From Nesterenkonia muleiensis (lineage in GTDB: Bacteria; Actinomycetota; Actinomycetes; Actinomycetales; Micrococcaceae): a stretch of 61,511 nt of DNA. Location of the stretch: contig NZ_QWLD01000053.1 of NCBI RefSeq assembly GCF_003600155.1, positions 1-61,511 of the forward strand. The letters are read 5' to 3'. The notes below the pieces were generated by a model. It saw only the letters and a list, made by a program, of their open reading frames with translations. It made no database searches and was not told where the DNA came from. The translations under genes were made by a program, and so were the position numbers. Below are positions 55,122 through 61,511 of this stretch, piece by piece (the stretch's first letter is position 1; every line of letters begins with the position of its first letter).

Positions 55122-55897
55122 GAGAATCCCGGCTTGTTGCTCGCATCGAAGAGCGGTCGTTATCGACGCTCTCACAGTACATCGACAAGCAGGGCCGTGG
55201 TTCCGCTGGTGCGTCGCCAACCCTTCCTGCATCTGACACGACGCTGACGCTGGAGCGTGTCAATGAGCGTCCGTCACATGGCGCGATCGACTGAGAGGTC
55301 AGTCGAGACGTTCTCACCGATCCGGTCCACAGACTTACCGACGACCAGCAGCTTGCCACCCTCGAGAATGGAGGCTGTATCACTGCGAGCGCTGACGGCA
55401 CTCCGCACCTTGGTCGGTATTGAAGTTGTGGTTGCGATGACGACCTACTTTTCTGGTCGGTAAGGCGTTCAGAACCTTCACCTGCTCATTCAACGATAGA
55501 AACGTGACCACCGTCGCTCGCACCTCGAACCCGGAACTTGCCGCCTCGACGGTGGAGCCCTTCAATTCCGACCGGTCGCAGCGCTGGACGTTGAGCATGC
55601 GGTGGCGACTCGTTTTGTCTCAGACTGGCTGACTGGACGACCAATGGGATCATGAAGTTCCGGCACCGCTCGTAAAGTGTGGTTGCTGCTTCTGAGATCC
55701 CACAGCGTGAGGGCTCCAGGTGCCGGCACGGGAAGTTATGTGACACGTCGGCCGGTGGGCCTGTACTCGGTCATCGTGACGGTCGGCGGAACGGCTCTCA
55801 AGGCGACCGACGATATCCATGCAACCGCTGAACCCATGGCGATCAAGCCCGCTGACCGATAGCTGCGGTCGGCTACCGAGTTGACGCGACTTCAAGC
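55122..55897. other. Gene-poor accessory stretch with a coding remnant
   Basis: About 775 bases without a convincing complete gene. On the minus strand 55274-55444 reads about 56 residues (TASILEGGKLLVVGKSVDRIG, then ENVSTDLSVDRAM, stop) bounded upstream by a stop codon. The composition looks like real protein, but I do not recognise it; it may be the tail of a decayed gene. The right end contains the promoter of the ABC operon (-35 TTGACG at 55881-55886). Confidence 0.4.
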
Positions 55898-55922
55898 ACT
55901 GTGTTTACTTGACATACACAGT
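55881..55922 (+). promoter_or_regulatory. ABC-GntR operon promoter with 25-bp dyad operator
   Basis: -35 TTGACG (55881-55886), 17-base spacer, -10 TTTACT (55904-55909). The operator is ACTGTG (55898-55903), 13 bases, CACAGT (55917-55922); with one more pair the arms are 7 bp. The -10 hexamer begins directly after the left half-site, so a bound dimer would cover it. The same dyad and geometry recur at 57984-58008. Confidence 0.8.
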
Positions 55923-55939
55923 TGCTCACGGAGGTACTC

Positions 55940-56794
55940 ATGCTCGTTGTAGATGGCCTGGTCAAGGCATATCCGTCATTTTCGCTGCAGGATGTCTCGT
56001 TCGAGGTGCCGGCAGGATTCATCACGGGGTTCATCGGAGCCAACGGTGCCGGTAAAACGACGACACTGAAGTCCATTATGAACATCGTGCGCCCCGATGC
56101 CGGATCCGTCACGTTCGAGGGCCGTGACCTGCATGAGCACCAAGCCCAGGCTAAGCAGCGGATCGGCTTCCTGCTCGGCCCCGTCGATTTTTACCCCAAG
56201 TTTCCGGTCCGCACTGTCATGGACGTCTACCGACGCTTCTACGAGCACTGGGACGACGAGGCGTTCGCCGGCTATCTGGACCGGTTCAGGATCGATGATT
56301 GTAAGAAGATCAGTGAGCTGTCCACCGGGATGCGGGTGAAACTGGGAGTGGCCATGGCACTGTCCCATGATGCGCAACTGTTGCTGTTGGATGAGCCCAC
56401 CAGCGGGCTGGACCCGGTGGCCCGGGACGAGCTACTGGACCTGATCCAGGAAGTGGTTGAAGACGGTGAGCGGGCTGTCCTTTTTTCTACGCACATCACC
56501 AGCGACCTGGACAAGTGTGCTGACTACATCGTCTTTATTCGCGACGGCGAGATCATCGCCCGTGACACCAAAGATGACCTGATTGCGAATCACATCGTCG
56601 TGAAAGGGAGTCACGCAGACCTTACCGACGAGTTGCAGCGACGGCTGATCAGTTATAAGCGACATGCCTATGGGTTCACTGGTCTGGCGCGAACCGCGGA
56701 TTTGGCTGGCCACAGTGGTGCGGGATCCTGGCAGACCGAAGCGCCAGATTTGGAGTCGCTGATGCTGTACTACGACCTGGAAGAAGCCCGATGA
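55940..56794 (+). CDS. ABC transporter ATPase (YtrB/BcrA type)
   Basis: 284 residues. Walker A GANGAGKTTT, signature LSTGMRVKLGVAMALS, Walker B LLLLDEPTSGLD, H-loop STHITSD. The signature has LSTGM instead of LSGGQ, as in YtrB-like and BcrA-like exporters. ATG 55940 is preceded by GGAGG at 5 bases; an in-frame start at 55922 would fall inside the operator. First gene of an ATPase-permease-GntR operon. Confidence 0.92.
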   Translation: MLVVDGLVKAYPSFSLQDVSFEVPAGFITGFIGANGAGKTTTLKSIMNIVRPDAGSVTFEGRDLHEHQAQAKQRIGFLLGPVDFYPKFPVRTVMDVYRRFYEHWDDEAFAGYLDRFRIDDCKKISELSTGMRVKLGVAMALSHDAQLLLLDEPTSGLDPVARDELLDLIQEVVEDGERAVLFSTHITSDLDKCADYIVFIRDGEIIARDTKDDLIANHIVVKGSHADLTDELQRRLISYKRHAYGFTGLARTADLAGHSGAGSWQTEAPDLESLMLYYDLEEAR

Positions 56795-57444
56795 GTACTA
56801 TCACCTTGTTGCGCAAAGAGGTTCGGCTGTTCCTTCCGCCAACCTACCTGCTTACCGCGGCTCTGACACTGTTCAACCTCATTCCGCACTACCCGATGAT
56901 CATCGGAGCCTCCTACTTCATCCTGGCTCTGTTCATCGCATTCTCTGAGGCGAACGCGAACAAGGACCACGAGTTCACTATCGCTTTGCCGGTTTCCCGT
57001 AACCGTGTGGTGCTCGCCAAGCACCTCAGCGTCGCGGCCCTCGAGCTGGTCCAGTTCGCTGCCTTGGCCATCGTGGCGGTCTTTGCCGCGCTGATTACCC
57101 CTGACGGCAACGTCATTGGCATGGATGGCAACTACACCTTCTTCGGGCTAGTACTTGTCTCAGCCGGGCTGTTCAACGTGATCTTCTTACCAGGGTATTT
57201 CAGCACTGGGTACAAGACCGGCCGGTCCGGAGTGCTCGCGGCAATCACCTTCTTTGTCTCTTATGGAACATTCGAGCTGCTCATCAATGTCATCCCAGGG
57301 GCAAGTGATGTCCTTGACACGCTCGATCCAGCCGACGCTGGTCCGCAGCTGGTCGTCCTAGCCATTGGTGCAGTTGCCTACCTCGTGCTTACCGCGACCT
57401 CATATCGGCTCTCGGTGCGCCGGTTCGACCGCGTGAACCTGTAA
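56791..57444 (+). CDS. ABC-2 transporter permease (ABC2_membrane_5 type)
   Basis: 217 residues with six membrane segments. The early SYFILALFIAFSEANANKDHEFTIALPVSRNRVVLAKHLS is typical of the small permeases that pair with YtrB-like ATPases. It overlaps the ATPase gene by 4 bases and is followed 16 bases later by the GntR gene. It likely forms a homodimeric exporter or a resistance/sensing pump. Confidence 0.88.
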   Translation: MSTITLLRKEVRLFLPPTYLLTAALTLFNLIPHYPMIIGASYFILALFIAFSEANANKDHEFTIALPVSRNRVVLAKHLSVAALELVQFAALAIVAVFAALITPDGNVIGMDGNYTFFGLVLVSAGLFNVIFLPGYFSTGYKTGRSGVLAAITFFVSYGTFELLINVIPGASDVLDTLDPADAGPQLVVLAIGAVAYLVLTATSYRLSVRRFDRVNL

Positions 57445-57460
57445 GGGGCAGGATTGTTCC

Positions 57461-57826
57461 GTGGACATCGTTATAGCTGAGCGAAGCGACACCCCGATCT
57501 ATGAGCAGATTCATGTCCAACTCGCCGCGCAGATCCTCGATGGTCGCCTGGAACCCAGCTCGATGCTGCCTTCCATCCGAACCGTCGCCCGAGAGCTCGG
57601 CATTAGCGTCATCACCATCAAGAAGGCCTGGGAACTGCTGGAGGCCGACGATCTCATCTACACCAGGCCTGGCAAAGGGGCATTCGTCTCTCCTCACCCC
57701 AGGGACGGATTGACAGCCAAGCGCCACACCTTCGCCGTCGAACGCTTTCGCCACGATGCCCGTTTCTACCGCGACTTGGCCATCACCCGCGATGAGCTGA
57801 TCGACATCGTGAAACAAGAGTACTGA
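57461..57826 (+). CDS. GntR-family regulator, YtrA subfamily
   Basis: 121 residues, the short form typical of YtrA: winged helix (TPIYEQIHVQLAAQILDGRLEPSSMLPSIRTVARELGISVITIKKAWELLEADDLIYTRPGKGAFVS) plus a small C-terminal dimerisation part, with no large ligand domain. GTG start at 57461. It ends the ABC operon and probably represses it through the dyad at 55898-55922. Confidence 0.93.
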   Translation: MDIVIAERSDTPIYEQIHVQLAAQILDGRLEPSSMLPSIRTVARELGISVITIKKAWELLEADDLIYTRPGKGAFVSPHPRDGLTAKRHTFAVERFRHDARFYRDLAITRDELIDIVKQEY

Positions 57827-57965
57827 TACCCACCTGGGACAAAGACAGCATTCCTTGGGGCCAGTCAGCACCAGATCGCTACCGGGATCCGCATTGCCTG
57901 CTCGCCACTTGGGAATGGGAATTCGAAGATAACCCTGGCTGAAATACCTCGTTTATCACTCACAG

Positions 57966-58008
57966 TTGACAGCTCCAGATTCAACTGTGCATACTGAGCA
58001 TGCACAGT
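57966..58008 (+). promoter_or_regulatory. MMPL operon promoter with 25-bp dyad operator
   Basis: -35 TTGACA (57966-57971), about 18 bases, -10 CATACT (57990-57995). The dyad ACTGTG (57984-57989), 13 bases, CACAGT (58003-58008) has perfect arms that extend to 9 bp. Relative to the -10 it sits exactly as the dyad at 55898-55922. The surrounding gap 57827-58096 otherwise shows nothing but this promoter and a GAGAGGAA ribosome-binding site. Confidence 0.82.
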
Positions 58009-58096
58009 AAATCCACCACAACTCTTGCGTCACTTCGCACCGGCGCCCTGAGGCGCCGCCGATCCTCAGCAACTAACCACGGAGAGGAATAACAGC

Positions 58097-60715
58097 ATGA
58101 CAACCCCGGGACACCTCGGCAGGACCGAGGACAAGACCGGACTCTCCGGTCGGCGGTCGCGACGTGGCGCTGCCGTTTCCACGACGATGCTCCTGATCGC
58201 CTTGGTGCTCACCGCCTTGTTCGCCGCCCTTTCCGGCGAAGCCCAGTCCGCGACCGGCAACGAGGGACTCGCGCCGGACAACCCTGAGGTGCTGGCAAGC
58301 GAGACGATCGCGGAGCGGTTCGACGAGTCTGGCGAAGCTGTTCTCCAGGTGCTGGTTGACGGGGATGACGTAATCGGTGCCGACGGGCTCACCGCCGCTG
58401 AGAGCATCATGGACTCCATCGAGGCGTCCCTGCCTGCCGAGGTGGAACTCTCCGCTACCGCAGAGCGGCCCGCTATTGTGCACTGGTTGTCTCCGGTCCA
58501 GGTCGCACTGGCTGAGCAGGAGATCGACCCGCACCAGGCCGATGACGTCACCGTAAGCCAAATCTTCTCCGAGGCTCTCGAGTCGATGCCAGCCGAGCAG
58601 GCGGACTTCACTACGAGTCTGCTGCCCAGTGATGCCTCGCTCGGTTCCTCGCCACAGGCGGATAGCGGACTACTGCTCGTGTTCCTTCAACTCGATGAAG
58701 CGGTGCCTGAACACCTTACTGATGCCGAGCAGGAGGAGGCAAGACTGGCAATAGACACCCAGATCGCAGAGGCCGTGCGTGACACGGAGCTGCCGGAAGG
58801 CTACACGGCTGAGACATTCAGTGTTGCGTTGCTGATCGGCGACCCAGATCAGGTCGAAACCGAGCTCGTCCAGTTGTTCGGGGCCGCGTTTCTGGTCATC
58901 TTTGTCCTGCTCGGCTTCGTGTATTGGGTCAAGCCGGGTATGGGAAGCCGGATCGTGCCGGGGATCCGGCGCACCATCGCCGATGTGCTGCTCACGCTGG
59001 TGACCGTGGTGATGGCGATCATCTGGATGAACGGCATCGGGGTGGTGCTCGGACCCGGCTACCTCGACTGGATCGGGCCGATGAACGATGTCAGCATGAT
59101 CGTGCCCGTGCTATTGATCGCGCTCGGCATTGATTACGCGATCCACCTCACTAGTCGCTACCGCGAGGAGTTGGCTGCCGGACACAGCGTCGGCGATGCT
59201 CTCGTCCGCGCGGTGCGTACCGTAGGCGTCGCACTTGTGCTGGCGACCGTCACCACCGCTGTAGGCTTTCTGACGGGCGTGTTCAACCCTGTGCCAGCGC
59301 TGGTCGACTTTGGTGTGCTAGCTGCGGTCGGTATTGTCTCATCATTCGTGCTAATGATGACGTTCGTACCTGCGACGCGGTACCTGATCGACCGTCGCGC
59401 AGAACAGCGCGGGACACTGCCACGGCAAGCGTTCGGCCGCGGCAGGGAGAGACTGCTGCCGGGAATCATGGCTCGAGTCGCGGGCCTGGCGGCGCGAGCG
59501 CCGGTACTGACCCTGCTTGTCACGCTCGGGCTGGGTGGCGCAGTCGGTGTCTGGGGCCAGAATCAGCTCGAGGTTCGTTTCAGCGTGACCGACTTCGTGC
59601 AGGACGATACCGCTGCGATGGCCGTGTATGACCAGCTAACCGACCGGTTCGACCGCGTTGATGAGACGACCGACGTGCTGATCACCGGTGATGTGGCGAC
59701 ACCGGAAGTCCACAATGCACTGGTCAGCACCTTGGACGAACTCTCCGAGGTTCCCGATGTCCAAACCTTCGGGGGTACTGCTCAGGCGGACTCGCCAGTG
59801 GGGCTGCTGACCACACTGCTTGCCTCTGCCGACCAAGACTCCCCACCGGAGGATCTGGTTGAAGCCGCCGAGGCCGCGGGGCTCGGGGAGGATCTCACCG
59901 TCGATCCCGGTGCGAACGTTGCCGCGCTCTACGACACGCTGCTTATTGTCGCGCCTGACGAGGCAGACCGCGTACTGGCACGTAACGATGCCGGCTCCTT
60001 CCAGATGATCCGCATGTCAATTCAGACCAGTGCCGGTGAGTCTGGTGTCGGGGAGCTGCGGGAGAACCTCGATGAAGCGTTGGCGCCGCTTGTCTCGACA
60101 GGCGTTGAGGTCGTAGCCACCAGCGAGCGGATCATCGACGATGAGATCGTTACAGCACTGACCGAGTCACAAATCATCACGTTGTTAATGGCGGTGGGTG
60201 CGGTTTTGGTGCTGTTGGTTGTGACCTACGGGTTCCGGAATCGTCGGCCGATGCTGGGTGTCATCACGGTGCTGCCGGTCGGATTGGTAGTGCTGTGGAC
60301 TTTCGCAGCCATGGGGGCCACCGGCATCCCCCTGGGGCCAGTCACGGCCACAATCACCGGACTCGCAATCGGTGCCGGGGTACCCTACACGATCCACGTA
60401 ACAAACCGTTTCCAGGAAGACCGATTGCGTCACGCCAGCACCGCCGACGCAATCCGCTCAACCATGCGACACACAGGAGGTGCCCTAGCCGGGGCAGCGA
60501 TCACCAATTGCGCGGCCTTCGGCATACTCACTACCTCCACATTCACGCCCTTCCACCAGCTCGGACTGGTGACCATCTACGCAGTCGGCTTCGCCCTACT
60601 TGCCGCAACGGTAGTGCTCCCAAGCTTGCTGACCCTGTGGGACAAGTGGCACCGACGTAACAACCCCGCGGTGGTCACCACGTCCGAAGTGCCTGTCAGG
60701 AGGTACACCAGATGA
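58097..60715 (+). CDS. MMPL/RND-family exporter (HAE3-like)
   Basis: 872 residues with the duplicated RND plan: one membrane segment, an outside domain (about 50-245), five segments, a cytoplasmic link, then a second copy (outside domain about 490-685). Family motifs occur in both halves: GIDYAIHLTSRYREEL and GAGVPYTIHVTNRFQEDR. RND pumps of this branch move lipids or amphiphilic drugs using the proton gradient. No MmpS-like partner gene is adjacent. Followed by a GntR gene with a 4-base overlap. Confidence 0.92.
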   Translation: MTTPGHLGRTEDKTGLSGRRSRRGAAVSTTMLLIALVLTALFAALSGEAQSATGNEGLAPDNPEVLASETIAERFDESGEAVLQVLVDGDDVIGADGLTAAESIMDSIEASLPAEVELSATAERPAIVHWLSPVQVALAEQEIDPHQADDVTVSQIFSEALESMPAEQADFTTSLLPSDASLGSSPQADSGLLLVFLQLDEAVPEHLTDAEQEEARLAIDTQIAEAVRDTELPEGYTAETFSVALLIGDPDQVETELVQLFGAAFLVIFVLLGFVYWVKPGMGSRIVPGIRRTIADVLLTLVTVVMAIIWMNGIGVVLGPGYLDWIGPMNDVSMIVPVLLIALGIDYAIHLTSRYREELAAGHSVGDALVRAVRTVGVALVLATVTTAVGFLTGVFNPVPALVDFGVLAAVGIVSSFVLMMTFVPATRYLIDRRAEQRGTLPRQAFGRGRERLLPGIMARVAGLAARAPVLTLLVTLGLGGAVGVWGQNQLEVRFSVTDFVQDDTAAMAVYDQLTDRFDRVDETTDVLITGDVATPEVHNALVSTLDELSEVPDVQTFGGTAQADSPVGLLTTLLASADQDSPPEDLVEAAEAAGLGEDLTVDPGANVAALYDTLLIVAPDEADRVLARNDAGSFQMIRMSIQTSAGESGVGELRENLDEALAPLVSTGVEVVATSERIIDDEIVTALTESQIITLLMAVGAVLVLLVVTYGFRNRRPMLGVITVLPVGLVVLWTFAAMGATGIPLGPVTATITGLAIGAGVPYTIHVTNRFQEDRLRHASTADAIRSTMRHTGGALAGAAITNCAAFGILTTSTFTPFHQLGLVTIYAVGFALLAATVVLPSLLTLWDKWHRRNNPAVVTTSEVPVRRYTR

Positions 60716-61215
60716 GTAAAGAAATGTCGGGTTCACCCGAAGAGCCTCCCACCGGCGAAGCGCCACCACGGGAAACCAAGCACCTGAACAAGGAACCTCC
60801 GCTCTTCGTCCAGGTCGCAGACCAGCTTCAGGAAAGCATGCTTGATGGGTGGCTATCTGAGGGAGGGCGTGTTCCTTCTAGCCCGCAGCTCGGGTCGTAC
60901 TTCAAGGTCAGCCCAGCGACCGCAACAAAAGGTATCGACCGACTGGTAGAGCGAGGTCTCCTGGTGAAACGCAGAGGTCTCGGAACGTTCGTAGCCGCTG
61001 GTGCCCGAGAAACCATCCTTACTGAGCGCCGCCGGAACTTCATAGCGAACTACCTCACTCCCATGCTTGACGAAGCTCGCCTTCTGGGGCTGTCCACCAC
61101 CGAGCCGGGCACTCTCATTGAAACTGTGACACATGGTAGGCGGGCCGCGGCTGCACTGGGTTGCCGTTGGCGTCGAGACGAGAAGGAGCCAGGTGATGAG
61201 CGTTGGATCGACTGA
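60712..61215 (+). CDS. GntR-family regulator of the exporter operon
   Basis: 167 residues: a hydrophilic N-terminal extension of about 28 residues, the GntR winged helix (PPLFVQVADQLQESMLDGWLSEGGRVPSSPQLGSYFKVSPATATKGIDRLVERGLLVKRRGLGTFVA), and a short C-terminal helical part of the YtrA kind. The C-terminal third (about 133-167) overlaps the next gene by 20 bases and looks less conserved. It is probably coupled to and controls the MMPL exporter. Confidence 0.9.
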   Translation: MSKEMSGSPEEPPTGEAPPRETKHLNKEPPLFVQVADQLQESMLDGWLSEGGRVPSSPQLGSYFKVSPATATKGIDRLVERGLLVKRRGLGTFVAAGARETILTERRRNFIANYLTPMLDEARLLGLSTTEPGTLIETVTHGRRAAAALGCRWRRDEKEPGDERWID

Positions 61216-61511
61216 TTTAGCTGCAATGCTGCGTTCGATGGATGCCGTCGTCCGGTCTGATGAGTACGTTTATGCACAGATTGGGACCGATCATCCGGTT
61301 CGGCAGTGTGCTGCGGCACTCATCTCGGAAGATGAAGGACTCACCGCAGTTTTGCGCGGCGAGGACGCAGACGCCTACGGCGTGACCTACGATTTCGTGG
61401 CTGCCTGGATCACTCTGACAGTGCATTCCTCATTGGAGGCTGTTGGACTGACTGCTGCTTTCTCGCAGTCACTTGCTGCCGAAGGCATCAGCTGCAACGT
61501 ACTGGCGGGTT
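61196..61511 (+). CDS. ACT-domain protein (truncated by window end)
   Basis: Open from ATG 61196 to the last base, 105 codons; AAGGAG lies 7 bases before GTGATG. The translated part includes FVAAWITLTVHSSLEAVGLTAAFSQSLAAEGISCNVLAG, which matches the ACT-like domain of small proteins annotated as ACT domain-containing (CASTOR-type ACT fold). Such domains bind amino acids. It overlaps the GntR gene by 20 bases, so it is the third gene of the exporter operon. Confidence 0.8.
   Translation, partial: MSVGSTDLAAMLRSMDAVVRSDEYVYAQIGTDHPVRQCAAALISEDEGLTAVLRGEDADAYGVTYDFVAAWITLTVHSSLEAVGLTAAFSQSLAAEGISCNVLAG

Overview
The window comes from a high-GC Gram-positive actinobacterium, most likely of the order Micrococcales (Micrococcaceae-like; Nesterenkonia or a relative is my guess from memory, not from a search). 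Evidence: FtsZ, SepF, YggT and DivIVA in actinobacterial order, a PHP-containing DnaE1, GTG and TTG starts, apparent leaderless promoters, a DUF3040 gene beside mraZ, and an idsA-pknL-aroG-fadD-plsC block in the order known from Mycobacterium tuberculosis. MurE carries DDPH where meso-diaminopimelate enzymes carry DNPR, which points to L-lysine peptidoglycan.

Layout. 1-290: apparent 3' end of an insertion sequence. 348-9601, minus strand: nrdR, dnaE, rluD, lspA, divIVA, yggT, sepF, yggS and pgeF. 9692-27808, minus strand: the division and cell-wall (dcw) cluster mraZ-rsmH-ftsL-ftsI-murE-murF-mraY-murD-ftsW-murG-murC-ftsQ-ftsZ, mostly with 4-base start/stop overlaps. It is interrupted between ftsQ and ftsZ by a solitary DNA adenine methyltransferase gene and a decayed second copy of the ftsQ 3' end. 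The mraZ-rsmH gap holds a strong candidate for the actinobacterial mraW structured RNA, and mraZ is preceded by MraZ boxes. 28084-38594: DUF3040, dinB, idsA, pknL, aroG, fadD, a small membrane protein, plsC and a gluconate-type permease.

38625-50918 is a transporter and signalling region: three ABC transporters, one complete two-component system divergent from an ABC operon, one histidine kinase with no response regulator, a DUF1622 membrane protein and a quinone-oxidoreductase-like enzyme. 50919-55897 is an accessory stretch with a WYL-domain fragment, an IS1249-type transposase remnant, a hypothetical gene, a VOC protein and a divergent Lrp/MFS pair. 55898-61511 holds two operons that look co-regulated: ABC ATPase-permease-GntR, and MMPL/RND exporter-GntR-ACT-domain protein. 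Each is preceded by the same 25-bp dyad (ACTGTG, 13 bases, CACAGT) placed identically over the -10 element.

The most notable points are the methyltransferase island bracketed by two ftsQ 3' ends, the two-promoter GntR regulon, the eight in-register 11-residue repeats in DivIVA, a perfect dyad upstream of ftsZ, and the mraW-type RNA. I found no CRISPR array, tRNA, rRNA or intact insertion sequence.
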